Positions 8,273-17,944 are shown, counted from the stretch's first letter. The stretch is 64,000 nt of DNA from Chitinophagaceae bacterium 26-R-25 (GCA_029906195.1 JARWSJ010000001.1:930001-994000), one strand, 5' to 3'. Program-made: numbers and translations. Notes: generated by a model not told the origin, from the sequence alone.

Positions 8273-11200
8273 ATTCATTAATCTGCGTCACATGCGCTTT
8301 GTGTTTACCCGATAAGAACGTGTACACCGCCGGAATTACCAGCAATGTCAATATCAGTGAAAACAGGATACCGCCTACCACCACAATTCCCAAAGGAATA
8401 CGGCTGGTGGAAGCAGCGCCAAGACTCATCGCAATTGGCAACGCACCAAGCGAAGTGGCAAGGCTTGTCATCAGGATTGGTCTTAACCTTTGTTGTGCCG
8501 CCTCGATTACCGCTTCGAATTTTGGAAGTCCGAGCGCTCTTTTCTGGTTGGCAAACTCAACGATCAGGATACCGTTTTTGGTAACAAGACCTACCAACAT
8601 GATCATACCAATTTCTGAGAATATGTTGAGTGTCTGATGGAAAGCCCACAGGCTCAACAGCGCACCGGCAAAGGCCAGCGGCACAGTCAGTATGATACCA
8701 ATCGGATCGATAAAGCTTTCAAACTGTGCAGACAATACAAGATAGATCAATATAATGGCGAGCCCAAGTGCAAACAGAATATTGGAAGAGCTCTCCGCAT
8801 AGTCACGCGATGAACCGCTCAATGCCGTTTGGAAGGTTGGATCGAGTACTTTGGCCGCAATTGAATCCATCGCCTTGATACCATCACCAATGGTTCTGCC
8901 TTCTGACAATGAAGCAGAAATAGTAGCCGCTTTGTACCTGTTGAAGTGATACAGCGTAGAAGGGTTGGTGCTTTCTTCCATGTGCACTACCGCGTCCAAC
9001 GGTATGTTTTGACCAGTTGCATTTTTTACATACAGATTAGAAATATCAATTGGCTTGTTTCTATCCTTTCTGTCCACCTGGGCAATTACCTGGTATTGGT
9101 ACCCGTTCATGATGAAATATGCCAGGCGGCCGCCACTGAAGGCCGATTGCATGGCCGAAATAACATCCTGTGTTGAAAGTCCGAGATCTTTTACTTTCAT
9201 ACGATCGACAGTGATCTGCAATTCTGGTTTGTTGAATTTCAGGTTCACATCCACGTTGGAGAATGTTTTGTCTTTTCTCGCTTCGTCAAGGAACTTCGGA
9301 ATCGCGTCTTTCAGTTTATTTAAATCCTGGTTCTGCAACACGAACTGCACCGGTAAACTTGTTCTTGAACCGGAACCCACGGAAATGGTTTGCTCCTGGA
9401 TGGCGAATATTCTCGCATCATTGAAGCGTGACAATTTCTTTTGCAGGTCAAGGGCAATTTCGTTCTGGCTTCTTTTGCGATCACGCGGATCAACAAGACC
9501 AATACGAGGTTGCGAGGTATTTACACTCGTTCCTGCCGGAGTTCTTGCGAAAACGAAATCTCTTTCCGGTACGGAGTCATATAAATAGTTAGCGACTTTA
9601 TCGGTAAGATCATTCATGGCGCCAAAGCTCATTCCTTCAGCACCGGTAGCGGTGAAACGAATGCTGCTTCTGTCTTCCAGCGGCGCAATTTCACTTTGAA
9701 GATTTTTAAAAATGAAGAAGATGATTCCAAAGCAAACGACGATGATCACCCATGCCATAAATCTTACCTTCAGGAAGCCTTCCAGAATTTTTCTATAACC
9801 GTTTTCCATTCCGGTAAAGAATGGTTCTGTGGCTAGATAAAATTTACCATGCGAACTATTTTTACGAGTCAGATAAACGTTCAATACTGGCGTGATGGTA
9901 AGCGATACAAAAGCAGAGATCAATACGGCCGCTGCCAGTACCACACCAAACTCACGGAACAATCTGCCCACGAATCCCTGCAGGAATATAACCGGCAGGA
10001 ACACAACGGCCAATGTGATGGAGGTGGAGATAACCGCGAAGAAAATTTCCTTACTGCCTTCCAATGCAGCTTTGCGTATTGGCATGCCTTCTTCCAGTTT
10101 ACGGAAAATGTTTTCCGTAACAACGATACCGTCATCCACCACAAGACCCGTTGCCAGTACGATACCAAGCATGGTAAGAATGTTGATGGAGAAGCCCGCG
10201 ATGTACATGATGAAGAAAGTGGCAATAAGCGAAATAGGAATGTCGATCAACGGCCTGATGGCAATTAACCAGTTGCGGAAGAAAAAGAAGATTACCAATA
10301 CAACCAATCCAAATGCAATGAGCAATGTTTCTTCTACTTCGCTTAATGAGTTACGGATGTTTTGTGTATTGTCGATCAGTACACTTACTTCAATGCCTGA
10401 TTTGTTTTCTTTTTTAATTTCATCGAGGCGCTTGTACACTTCATCTGCAATGGCAATGTTGTTTGCCCCCGGTTGCGGAATTACGGCCAGACCAACAGCG
10501 TTTACACCATTGTATTTCCAGCTTTGCTCCATTGATTCAGGCCCGAGTTCTACTCTTGATATATCGCTCAGTCTTACAATGCCGCTGGAGTCTTCACGGA
10601 TCAACAGATCGCGGAACTGCTGTTCTGATGTGAGGCGGCCCAATGTGCGAATGGTAAGCTCCGTATTATTTCCATAGATCTTACCCGGTGGAAGCTCAAC
10701 GTTTTCACTGTTTAGGGCGGTCCTTATGTCACTAAATGAAACATTGAATGCGCTCATTTTATCCGGGTTCAGCCAAATGCGCATGGCGTAACGTTTCTGC
10801 CCGAATATACCTACCGAACTTACATCATTTACTGTTTGTATTTGTTGTTGCAAAACGTTTTCTGCGTAGTCGCTAAGTTCCATCAAACCCTTCGAACGGC
10901 TTTGCACGGCAAGGATCAGGATAGGGTCACTGTTCGCATCAGCTTTTGCCACAACAGGAGGGGCGTCAATATCCAACGGCAAACTCCGCTGCGCCTGGCT
11001 CACTTTATCACGCACGTCACTGGCTGCCGCTTCCAGTTCTACGCCGAGGTTAAACTCAACAGTGATCTGGCTGGAACCCAGTGAACTTGATGAGGTGATG
11101 GTACGAATGCCCGGAATGCCATTGATCTGTTTTTCCAACGGTTCTGTGATCTGGCTCTCAATGATATCAGGGTTGGCACCTGTATAAGAAGTTGTAACGG

Positions 11201-11336
11201 TAATAATCGGCGGATCAATTGCAGGGTAATCCCTTACGGCAAGGAAATTGAACCCCACTATACCAAACAAGATAATTGCCAGGTTCATCACCGTAGCAAA
11301 AACCGGCCGCTTTAACGATAACTCAGATATGTTCAT
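8271..11336 (-). CDS. RND efflux pump inner-membrane subunit (AcrB/HAE1-like)
   Basis: At 1021 aa this is full length for a hydrophobe/amphiphile efflux RND transporter. Characteristic sequences are ISELSLKRPVFATVMNLAII at the first membrane helix, GANPDIIESQITEPLEKQI in the porter domain, GLVVDDGIVVTENI in the fourth membrane helix with the paired aspartates of the proton relay, and the C-terminal MLVGLVTKNGILIVEFANQ. The pump uses proton motive force to expel amphiphilic compounds through the TolC partner. The genes are in the order adaptor, pump, channel on the minus strand. Confidence 0.95.
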   Translation of the reverse strand: MNISELSLKRPVFATVMNLAIILFGIVGFNFLAVRDYPAIDPPIITVTTSYTGANPDIIESQITEPLEKQINGIPGIRTITSSSSLGSSQITVEFNLGVELEAAASDVRDKVSQAQRSLPLDIDAPPVVAKADANSDPILILAVQSRSKGLMELSDYAENVLQQQIQTVNDVSSVGIFGQKRYAMRIWLNPDKMSAFNVSFSDIRTALNSENVELPPGKIYGNNTELTIRTLGRLTSEQQFRDLLIREDSSGIVRLSDISRVELGPESMEQSWKYNGVNAVGLAVIPQPGANNIAIADEVYKRLDEIKKENKSGIEVSVLIDNTQNIRNSLSEVEETLLIAFGLVVLVIFFFFRNWLIAIRPLIDIPISLIATFFIMYIAGFSINILTMLGIVLATGLVVDDGIVVTENIFRKLEEGMPIRKAALEGSKEIFFAVISTSITLAVVFLPVIFLQGFVGRLFREFGVVLAAAVLISAFVSLTITPVLNVYLTRKNSSHGKFYLATEPFFTGMENGYRKILEGFLKVRFMAWVIIVVCFGIIFFIFKNLQSEIAPLEDRSSIRFTATGAEGMSFGAMNDLTDKVANYLYDSVPERDFVFARTPAGTSVNTSQPRIGLVDPRDRKRSQNEIALDLQKKLSRFNDARIFAIQEQTISVGSGSRTSLPVQFVLQNQDLNKLKDAIPKFLDEARKDKTFSNVDVNLKFNKPELQITVDRMKVKDLGLSTQDVISAMQSAFSGGRLAYFIMNGYQYQVIAQVDRKDRNKPIDISNLYVKNATGQNIPLDAVVHMEESTNPSTLYHFNRYKAATISASLSEGRTIGDGIKAMDSIAAKVLDPTFQTALSGSSRDYAESSSNILFALGLAIILIYLVLSAQFESFIDPIGIILTVPLAFAGALLSLWAFHQTLNIFSEIGMIMLVGLVTKNGILIVEFANQKRALGLPKFEAVIEAAQQRLRPILMTSLATSLGALPIAMSLGAASTSRIPLGIVVVGGILFSLILTLLVIPAVYTFLSGKHKAHVTQINE

Positions 11337-11340
11337 GAAC

Positions 11341-11430
11341 TAATTGAAAGTTGAAAGTTGAAAATTGAAAGTTGGACGTTGAAGTGAATTGTACACTACC
11401 TAATTCCTAATTCCTGATTTCTAATTCCTG
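11341..11430. repeat. Mixed-family repeat arms between adaptor and pump genes
   Basis: Words of the TTGAAAGT family (11341-11374) are followed by words of the CTAATTCC family (11398-11430), which end right next to the adaptor stop codon. The two arms belong to different families and do not pair with each other, which is unusual compared with the other intergenic repeats here. Confidence 0.6.
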
Positions 11431-11431
11431 G

Positions 11432-12517
11432 TTACTGAGTGGCTACTGACTGCTCCAACGCTTTCACGCTACGCACGCGTACAGGTGATTTTGGCCTGGC
11501 AAATAACACGCCTGTCACCACCACGGAGTCTCCGGGATTTACACCTTTTGTTATTTCCACATTGCTGGCTTCTCTGTTGCCTGTTTCAACGTTTACAAAG
11601 CTTGCGTGTCCGTTTTTCACCAATACCAGTTGTTTGTTTTTATCATCGGGTATGATGCAGTTGGTAGGCACCATGATCGCTTTTTTATCCGTACCTGCAT
11701 TGATGTATACTTTCACAAATGCTCCCGGATTGGGTTTGCCGTTTTGCAATACCGTTCTTACTTTAAGATTTCTTGTTGCGGCTGTTACCTGTGGTTCGAT
11801 TGCAATGATGGTTGCTTTTAAATCGCTTCGTTCGTTTTCATCAACCTTTACACGAACAGTTCCTCCCATCTTAATAACGCTGTTATAATTTTCCGGTAAG
11901 GTGAAATCAATTTTAATTTTATCCAGTTGCTGAATAGTAGCGATAATATTTGTAGAAGAAACATAAGCCCCCGGGCTCACCTGGCGCAAGCCGACAGTGC
12001 CGCTGAATGGCGCTTTAATAACGGTTTTATCGATCAGTGCCTGGTAATATGCGATGTCGGCCCTATAACCGTTCATTTGATTCAGTGCCACGTCATAATC
12101 ACTTTGATTCATGCCGTTAACTGCCAGCAATTGTTTGTAGCGATCAACGGTTTTTTCGGCGAGGTCCAGCTGTACCTTGCTTTTTGCGATCTGCGCCTGC
12201 AGGTCGGCATCATTGATGCGGGCGATCACAGTTCCTTTGTTTACAAATTTTCCTTCGGGCACATTCAGGTAGATAAGCCTGCCGGTAACTTCGGGTCTCA
12301 GTTCAACATATTCATTCGCAACAACGGTTCCGTTTGCCTCTACAATATTGTTAATGCTCTGGGGCGCAGCAATAATAACATCAACCTCGGCAGGACCGGA
12401 TGATTTTTGCCTGTCTTTAGCAGCAGCTTCCTGCTTTTTATCCTTGCAGGCAACAACCATGAAAGCAGAAAATGTGATGAAACAGAGGAAATGTAATTTT
12501 TTTGGTAGCAAATACAT
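11432..12517 (-). CDS. RND efflux periplasmic adaptor (HlyD/MFP family) lipoprotein
   Basis: The adaptor subunit couples the pump to the TolC channel. From the ATG at 12517 it encodes about 361 aa with a lipoprotein signal (lipobox MVVAC near residue 23). Next come the barrel-sandwich half ANEYVELRPEVTGRLIYLNV, a coiled-coil hairpin (about 105-150), the second lipoyl half VIKAPFSGTVGLRQVSPGAYV and membrane-proximal beta domains. The frame continues to 12607, but those 30 residues precede a clear lipoprotein signal. It is first gene of the operon. Confidence 0.92.
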   Translation of the reverse strand: MYLLPKKLHFLCFITFSAFMVVACKDKKQEAAAKDRQKSSGPAEVDVIIAAPQSINNIVEANGTVVANEYVELRPEVTGRLIYLNVPEGKFVNKGTVIARINDADLQAQIAKSKVQLDLAEKTVDRYKQLLAVNGMNQSDYDVALNQMNGYRADIAYYQALIDKTVIKAPFSGTVGLRQVSPGAYVSSTNIIATIQQLDKIKIDFTLPENYNSVIKMGGTVRVKVDENERSDLKATIIAIEPQVTAATRNLKVRTVLQNGKPNPGAFVKVYINAGTDKKAIMVPTNCIIPDDKNKQLVLVKNGHASFVNVETGNREASNVEITKGVNPGDSVVVTGVLFARPKSPVRVRSVKALEQSVATQ

Positions 12518-12926
12518 TGACTGGGATTTATAAAATATTTCGTTGAAAAATACCTGGATTAAGTAAAAAGGAAAAAATAAAAAGTAAAAAGAGAGACCTA
12601 AAACCATAATCTACACTAAACACAACAAGACTGCATCGCAACTTTTTTACTTTTGATTTTTTACTTACCACTTATAGACGCTATCCGGTAAAAAAACTTT
12701 CCGGTTTTTCCGGATGAGGCCAAATATAAAAAGTTTTACTCCTTTAACGGTTGAACATTAGGATGAACGGAAATTATACCCAAGATCATTTTGTAATATT
12801 TTCGGAGAATTCTGGAAAAACGTTTTACTACTACCTGTCCGGTCAAGGCCTGCCGCAAAAATCATTAATCAATGTTATTTGTTTGTTATTCGAAGGATTA
12901 TTACAGAAAATGTTGTGCCGGAGTGA
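12518..12926. other. Upstream region of the efflux operon, no gene seen
   Basis: It should hold the promoter of the minus-strand adaptor-pump-channel operon. An open frame at 12751-12948 has no coding character and ends inside a repeat. No regulator gene is adjacent to the operon. Confidence 0.4.
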
Positions 12927-13080
12927 CGCTAAACGCTCAAGAGCCTAACGCTTAACGCAGTTCAGGTGTCACTCCCTCGAAAGGAAGGCTAATCTTTTCA
13001 AAAAAGAACGCTTAAAGCATAACTCGCAGAGTTACACCTTAAGCGTTAAGCATTTGGCGTTGGGCATTAAGCGTTAAGCA
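12927..13080. repeat. Hairpin repeat, TTAACGC-word family
   Basis: The left arm (12927-12962) has CTAAACGC and CTTAACGC words; the right arm (13037-13080) has complementary GCGTTAAG words and reaches to within one base of the OmpA-like gene stop codon (13082). The family recurs at 28421, 42064, 61046 and 62316. Confidence 0.75.
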
Positions 13081-13081
13081 A

Positions 13082-13849
13082 TTACTGCTGTGCCGATGCA
13101 TTCACCAGGTTCCAAACCTCGGAAAGATCCGGCGTTAATATGATCTCAGTACGGCGGTTGCTCGCACGGCCCTCAGGAGTGGCGTTGTCGGCAACAGGGG
13201 CGTATTTGCTCCTGCCGGCGGCGGTTAAGCGGGCAGGGTCCACACTATAGCTGTCCCGAAGAATGCGCACAATCGTGTTGGCTCTTTCTGTGCTTAGTTG
13301 CCAATTGTCTTTGTAAGATTTTTTGAAGGCGACAGAATCTGTATGGCCTAATACCATTATTTTAATGCTGGTATCCTGGTTGAGTACGGAAGCCACGGTA
13401 CCAAGCGCTTCTTTACCGCGGTCATCAAGTACGGCACTGCCGGATTTAAATAATAGCTTATCTTGTAAAGAGATATACACCAAACCATCTTTGTAGGTTA
13501 CTTGTACCTCGTCTGATTTAAATTTATTCAAAGCATCGGCGATCTTTGTGCGGAGATCCTCCATCGCTTTTCGTTGTGATTGCAGGGAACTTTGTAGTGC
13601 TTGCATTTGCTTTTGCTGGTTTGCCATGCCTTGTCTGGCATTATTAAGATTGGCATTTAATGCATCTTTTTGTGCGGTGAGGTCATTTACGTTGTCTTTG
13701 AGGCCTGCTATTTGCTGATTGAGAGAGTTGTTTAAGCTATCCAGTCGCGCAACTTCGGCGTTTGCAGCCTTTAGTTTTTTGCCTGCACCGCAGGACATCA
13801 TGGTAATGGCCGCAAAGCATACCAGGCTCGCAGAAAGTATTTTCTTCAT
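13082..13849 (-). CDS. OmpA family peptidoglycan-binding lipoprotein with coiled coil
   Basis: A 255-aa lipoprotein whose signal ends in the lipobox MMSC near residue 20. Residues 25-110 are a long heptad-rich coiled coil (LNNSLNQQIAGLKDNVNDL and similar). The C-terminal OmpA domain carries VLGHTDSVAF, LSTERANTIVRIL and the ASNRRTEIIL end motif that contact the diaminopimelate of peptidoglycan. It probably tethers the outer membrane to the cell wall. It is a single gene flanked by hairpin repeats. Confidence 0.92.
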   Translation of the reverse strand: MKKILSASLVCFAAITMMSCGAGKKLKAANAEVARLDSLNNSLNQQIAGLKDNVNDLTAQKDALNANLNNARQGMANQQKQMQALQSSLQSQRKAMEDLRTKIADALNKFKSDEVQVTYKDGLVYISLQDKLLFKSGSAVLDDRGKEALGTVASVLNQDTSIKIMVLGHTDSVAFKKSYKDNWQLSTERANTIVRILRDSYSVDPARLTAAGRSKYAPVADNATPEGRASNRRTEIILTPDLSEVWNLVNASAQQ

Positions 13850-13896
13850 ACAAGTATATTTTGAGATTGTATTGAAAAAATTGTGCCGGGGCGGGG

Positions 13897-14129
13897 AAAT
13901 TAGGAGTTAGGAATTAGGAAATAGAAGGAGCATGTCGAGAGAGTTTGGTTATCAGCTGTGAAGCAGGAGACTGACGTAAAACAAGCTCAGCGTGGCAGGG
14001 TCCAACTACTGTTGAAGCAATAATCTTTTCTCCTCTTACAGAAATTCCGAGCTTAAGCCAAGTAACAGACAACTCACGGTATTAGGCTCCTGCGAATTCC
14101 TAACTCCTAATTTCTAATTCCTAATTTCT
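13897..14129. repeat. Hairpin repeat, GAATTAG-word family
   Basis: Arms at 13897-13924 and 14095-14129 enclose about 170 bases of unique sequence. The right arm overlaps the end of the next gene: the C-terminus RN and TAG stop of the sulfatase-modifying-factor-like gene are written in the repeat word GAAATTAG. Confidence 0.75.
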
Positions 14130-15329
14130 CGCCAGCATGGTCTTTTTCGACACATCTTTCACACAGCGGAAACCAATGTGGTTGCTGGCAGAACGGAATT
14201 CGCCTTTGCCGCGAGTACCAACCATATAGCGGGTACAGTATTGATCGGTACAAAGAAATGAACCGCCTCTTTGCACTTTCTTTTTAGTGCCGGGTTCTGA
14301 TGGATCGAAAGATGTTGTTGGCCCCTGCGGATTTCTCGTAACAGCTTGTTTGGAAAGGTCCTGGTAATAATCAGATCTGTACCAGTCATTGCACCATTCC
14401 CATACATTGCCGGCAACGTCATAAAGACCGTATTCATTGGCCTGGAACTGCTTAATAGGGGCTATGCCTATAAAACCATCGCTCCCCGCATCCTGGTTGG
14501 GAAAATGGCCCTGGAAGGTATTTGCCATCCACTTGTCTTTTGGCTTTAATTGATTGCCCCAGGCATACATTTCCCCGGCTTTTCCGCCGCGAGCGGCAAA
14601 TTCCCATTCTGCTTCGGTCGGCAAACGCTTTCCGGCCCAGTTTGCATACGCAACCGCATCTTCGTAAGCGATTTGCACTACAGGATAATTGTCTTTGCCG
14701 GTGATATCGCTATCGGGTCCGGTGGGATGTCTCCAGTCCGCGCCTTTTATGTAGTTCCACCATTGATAATGATCATTCAGTTTAACTTCGTGAGATGGCG
14801 GCGTAAAAACAACTGACCCCGCTACCAGATTCTCTTCCGGCGCATCGGGAAATTCTTCCTTTGTTGGTTTTTTTTCTGCCACCGTTACATAACCGGTTGC
14901 TGCAACAAATTTTGCATACTCAGCGTTAGTGACTTCTGTTTCATCCATATAAAAAGGATTCACATACACTCTGTGAATGGGTCTGGCGTCATTCATCGCT
15001 TCATGCCCACCATCCTGCATGCCTTTTGGGTTCACTCCGCCCATGCTGAATTCGCCACCGGGAATTTTAACCATTCCTTCCGGTGCTGCGTCAAAGTTTA
15101 CTGTATTTAGGATGGTTGGTTTGAATTCATTACCACCGTTGTTGGCATAAATAGAACTGTCGGCCACTGTCAAGCCATTTACGGTACATGAAACGGCTCC
15201 ATCAACTTTTGCTTTTGTGAGTTCCGAAACTGATCTTCCGGAAGCACTGCCAGAAGAGCTGTTGCACGAAATATAACTAAATGCAAGAGCCAGCATTGCA
15301 GAAGTATATAGAAATGGTAGACCTTTCAT
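14121..15329 (-). CDS. Formylglycine-generating enzyme-like lipoprotein (SUMF1 family)
   Basis: A 402-aa protein with a lipoprotein-type signal ending SYISC. It contains a full FGE-sulfatase domain: IPGGEFSMGG, YMDETEVTNAEYAKF, GKRLPTEAEWEFAARGG, GNVWEWCNDWY, then RGGSFLCTDQYCTRY and HIGFRC. The Cys360-x4-Cys365 pair matches the copper-binding cysteine pair of genuine formylglycine-generating enzymes (336/341 in the human protein). Most SUMF1-fold gliding or ergothioneine relatives lack it. An active enzyme would oxidise a sulfatase cysteine to formylglycine, but no sulfatase gene lies in this window. The gliding proteins GldK and GldJ share the fold. Confidence 0.85.
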   Translation of the reverse strand: MKGLPFLYTSAMLALAFSYISCNSSSGSASGRSVSELTKAKVDGAVSCTVNGLTVADSSIYANNGGNEFKPTILNTVNFDAAPEGMVKIPGGEFSMGGVNPKGMQDGGHEAMNDARPIHRVYVNPFYMDETEVTNAEYAKFVAATGYVTVAEKKPTKEEFPDAPEENLVAGSVVFTPPSHEVKLNDHYQWWNYIKGADWRHPTGPDSDITGKDNYPVVQIAYEDAVAYANWAGKRLPTEAEWEFAARGGKAGEMYAWGNQLKPKDKWMANTFQGHFPNQDAGSDGFIGIAPIKQFQANEYGLYDVAGNVWEWCNDWYRSDYYQDLSKQAVTRNPQGPTTSFDPSEPGTKKKVQRGGSFLCTDQYCTRYMVGTRGKGEFRSASNHIGFRCVKDVSKKTMLARN

Positions 15330-15399
15330 GTTGCGTTATTTGTAGTCAGAGTTGTTTCAATGTTAAAGTTAGCGAATATTTCATGCACATATCCTGGGG

Positions 15400-15660
15400 T
15401 TTCCCGCAAAGGATTTCACGCCCGCCTGAATGACCTAGTCGGGCAGGCAAAGGCGCAAAGGCAAGACAAAGGGACGCAAAGAGTGTTGATGTTTCACAGC
15501 TCTTTTTTATCGAACTTGCCTTAAAATAATTTTATTCTTCGTCATAAAGATCGAATGTCAGAGACCCTTTGCGTCGTTTTTTTCGCCGCGTTCGCTGCGT
15601 GAAATAACCCAGTTTCTTTGCATGAAAAATTTCCCTTTGCGCCTTTGCGTGAAAATTCAC
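15400..15660. repeat. Repeat arms of the TTTCACGC...GCGTGAAA family
   Basis: GCAAAGGATTTCACGC near 15405-15421 and CCGCGTTCGCTGCGTGAAAT near 15585-15604 with TTGCGTGAAAATTC at 15645-15658 form complementary words. The right end overlaps the stop of the next minus-strand gene. A second example is at 43591-43785. Confidence 0.55.
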
Positions 15661-16157
15661 ATTTGGTTTGTAGGTTTCTTGGTTTTATCAAGTTCGCCAA
15701 TGAACGGTATTTGGTCCATGACATGTGCCTTGATAATTGTTTGCAGATACCCTTCCAGCTGAAAGAATTTAGCAGCGTTTACGCCCCCCACAGCAGTTGA
15801 CACTTTCTTGTAGTATTGTAAATGTAGTTTGTCAAGAGAAATTTCATTTTCCAATGCACGTTTTGCCAGGTCATCAGCCTTTGAATTGTCAAGTTTGTCG
15901 TAAGAATTGGCATATTCCTGTATGATGCCGATTCTTTGCCTGTTCAGCTCCTTGCGTTTTACTTCGTACTCGTCATAAATGGTCCAGAATTTAGCACTTT
16001 GATCCGCAGGTAAAGTCATGTATTGCTGCACCAGTTCCTTCTTTTCTTTTCCAAAAACTGATTGTATCACGTCGATGTCTTCTTTTGACACGGCATCCTG
16101 TGCGAAAGTTGTTGCAGTTATAAAACACGCTGCCAGTACAATGATTGTTTTTTTCAT
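15657..16157 (-). CDS. Secreted helical protein of unknown function
   Basis: A 166-aa protein with a signal peptide (cleavage expected after TTFAQ, about residue 19). The mature part is almost all helix and rich in charged residues (EVKRKELNRQRIGIIQEYA). It has no cysteines in the mature part and no motif I recognise. The general pattern recalls small periplasmic helical proteins of the Spy/LTXXQ type, but I cannot assign it. The next gene starts 44 bases upstream on the same strand, so the two may be cotranscribed. Confidence 0.75.
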   Translation of the reverse strand: MKKTIIVLAACFITATTFAQDAVSKEDIDVIQSVFGKEKKELVQQYMTLPADQSAKFWTIYDEYEVKRKELNRQRIGIIQEYANSYDKLDNSKADDLAKRALENEISLDKLHLQYYKKVSTAVGGVNAAKFFQLEGYLQTIIKAHVMDQIPFIGELDKTKKPTNQM

Positions 16158-16200
16158 AATAGTGAGATTTAGCTCAAATGATTAGATGTTTTGTGAGGTT

Positions 16201-16611
16201 TTATTTTAACCCGAATAAGATAACTTTTGCATTACCATGATATCCCGGTGCCCCGCTTTTGTAGGTGAATTCAACCCTTCTGAGTCTTCTTTCGCCACCA
16301 TTTAAATCGATTAGCCGGCTTTCACCGCCTCTGGGAATTACAAAACGCAACGGGATGTTCTGCGGTACACCGGTTTCATAAACAACCGTCATGTTCAGCA
16401 TTTCTACGGCAGTGTCAGCCACATGGAATTTCAATTGCCGAAACCAATCATTGCCAGCAAGGACTATCACATCTTTGTCAACCGTGAATTTTACGACCGT
16501 GGTCCCAAGCTCCCGCCAGCCGACATTGCCGTGCGTTACTCGTACTTGTTGGGCATGTATATTGAATGCAATAAAAGGGAACAGGATTGAAAAAAAGACG
16601 ATTTTTTTCAT
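16201..16611 (-). CDS. Secreted DUF2541-like protein
   Basis: This 136-aa protein has a signal peptide ending NIHAQ. The mature part predicts as an all-beta domain with LKFHVADTAVEMLNMTVVY, then RGGESRLIDLNGGERRLRRVEF and GNAKVILFGL. The order and spacing resemble E. coli YaaI and the DUF2541 family, whose function is unknown. It lies 44 bases from the next minus-strand gene. Confidence 0.7.
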   Translation of the reverse strand: MKKIVFFSILFPFIAFNIHAQQVRVTHGNVGWRELGTTVVKFTVDKDVIVLAGNDWFRQLKFHVADTAVEMLNMTVVYETGVPQNIPLRFVIPRGGESRLIDLNGGERRLRRVEFTYKSGAPGYHGNAKVILFGLK

Positions 16612-16725
16612 TGTTATGGTTTACATAAGCATGAATAACAATGAAACCTGTATTTTGTTAAAGGGAGAGAAGGAAATTTTGAAAGATAAGAATTGCTTGC
16701 AGGAAATAAAGCTCACTAAAAAAGC

Positions 16726-16816
16726 CGTGTACGGTGTACGAAGTGAGATGTACGAAATTCATTGTAATATAACACATCCATGATTTTCGTACACCGCACA
16801 TCGTATTCCGTACATC
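16726..16816. repeat. Hairpin repeat, GTACGAA-word family
   Basis: The left arm (16726-16759) has GTGTACGGTGTACGAAGTG words; the right arm (16786-16816) has CGTACACCGCACATCGTA words. It ends exactly one base before the stop codon of the next minus-strand gene (16817-16819). A second copy is at 40309-40399. Confidence 0.7.
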
Positions 16817-17779
16817 CTACTGCTTTTTTTTCTTTTCGTTTTTCTGAGATTGTTCCAGGAGCCTTTGCTCATTGATGTTGCCGCTGGCATCACGAATGGT
16901 TTGCTCCAAGGGTTCTTCACCCTCTTTCAGTTTAAAGTTGAATACTTTGTCAACATGCACCCACTGGCCCTTTTCCCATTTGAAACCTTCGAAATCGCCA
17001 TCGGGAACATATGTTTCTTTTCTTTCGGGTTCATCTGTTTCAGAAGTCAGGTGGTCGTAAACGATCATGTCCAGTTCCGCGTTGTAGTTGAAGGTCGTCC
17101 CGGCTTCTTTTTTATACTCGATATAAAAACGGCTTTGTGGAGCTTTCTTCGTAGTATCATTTTTGAAAGAAAAATACCCGCCGCCAAAAATAGGTTCGCC
17201 CGTTTTGTCATCGAAAGTAAGTACGTCGATCCATTTTCGGTTACTGCTTACCGTATAGCTGTCAAACCCGATTAAGGTGTAATATTTTTTATTGTTGTAA
17301 GTCTTTTCAACAATGCGATAGTATACCGCGCCGATCCAGTTTCTGTTAGAACGAACAGAATCCTCCGGTTTGGAGGTAAACATCGATTGGTCAAAAAGCG
17401 GCACAAGCTTGAGCTCTCCATTGGCGGTACGGTATTGAATAGCGCCTTTTTGCAAATAGAAATATTCATCCTTTTTCATTTGCCAGGTAAATATTCTGAA
17501 CGTGCTATCCGGAGGACAGAGTTTGGAAACCGTCTGGAGCGAATCAAAAGGATAATAGAACGAATTGTGTGTTTTCAGGGCACGAACAAGGCCCCTTACA
17601 AAAAGGCTGTCGGCTACAAAACGATCAGAAGGCTCTTGCGCATTGATCATATCTTCTGCATATTTCTTCAAGGTATCCTGCTTTAGCTGAAGCGCTTTTA
17701 CGTCAGCTTTGGCAATATGTTGGCCAAAAGAAATGCCAGCGATCAAAATGAATGATATCGAAATGATTAGTTTATACAT
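16817..17779 (-). CDS. Secreted protein of unknown function
   Basis: A 320-aa protein with a signal peptide (ending AGISFGQ). Mature segments alternate between helices and strands, with aromatic-rich words such as YYRIVEKTYNNKKYYTLIGF and PDGDFEGFKWEKGQWVHVDK, and a highly charged C-terminal tail ending KNEKKKKQ. I recognise no catalytic motif. Similar uncharacterised proteins occur in Bacteroidota; I infer a periplasmic or surface location only. Confidence 0.75.
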   Translation of the reverse strand: MYKLIISISFILIAGISFGQHIAKADVKALQLKQDTLKKYAEDMINAQEPSDRFVADSLFVRGLVRALKTHNSFYYPFDSLQTVSKLCPPDSTFRIFTWQMKKDEYFYLQKGAIQYRTANGELKLVPLFDQSMFTSKPEDSVRSNRNWIGAVYYRIVEKTYNNKKYYTLIGFDSYTVSSNRKWIDVLTFDDKTGEPIFGGGYFSFKNDTTKKAPQSRFYIEYKKEAGTTFNYNAELDMIVYDHLTSETDEPERKETYVPDGDFEGFKWEKGQWVHVDKVFNFKLKEGEEPLEQTIRDASGNINEQRLLEQSQKNEKKKKQ

Positions 17780-17893
17780 AGTTATCTAAGCCCGGTTATT
17801 TGGGATTGCAAAACTGCAAATATTAAGCGAATAAATGTTAAACGAAATTAACCGTAGTAAATTTTATTTACTGTTAAAGAGAAAGTTAAAATA

Positions 17894-17914
17894 GTAGGGG
17901 CGAATCGCATTCGC
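17894..17914. repeat. GTAGGGGCGAATCGCATTCGC palindromic repeat
   Basis: A short palindrome (GCGAATCGCATTCGC) sits 30 bases past the stop of the DUF2147 gene. It is of the same family as the hairpin at 8205. Confidence 0.6.
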
Positions 17915-17944
17915 AATGCACCTCGAAGCGTATCGACCGGAGGC

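Noticed and set aside
9892-10677. 261-codon plus-strand frame opposite the RND pump
   Set aside because: Antisense shadow of the pump gene with no independent support.
12751-12948. 65-codon plus-strand frame upstream of the efflux operon
   Set aside because: No coding character, ends inside a TTAACGC-word repeat, and no family resemblance.
14121-15329. Assignment of the SUMF1-fold lipoprotein as gliding protein GldK or GldJ
   Set aside because: The cysteine pair Cys360/Cys365 points to FGE; no gliding gene cluster surrounds it, and the gliding assignment would need full-length similarity that I cannot show.
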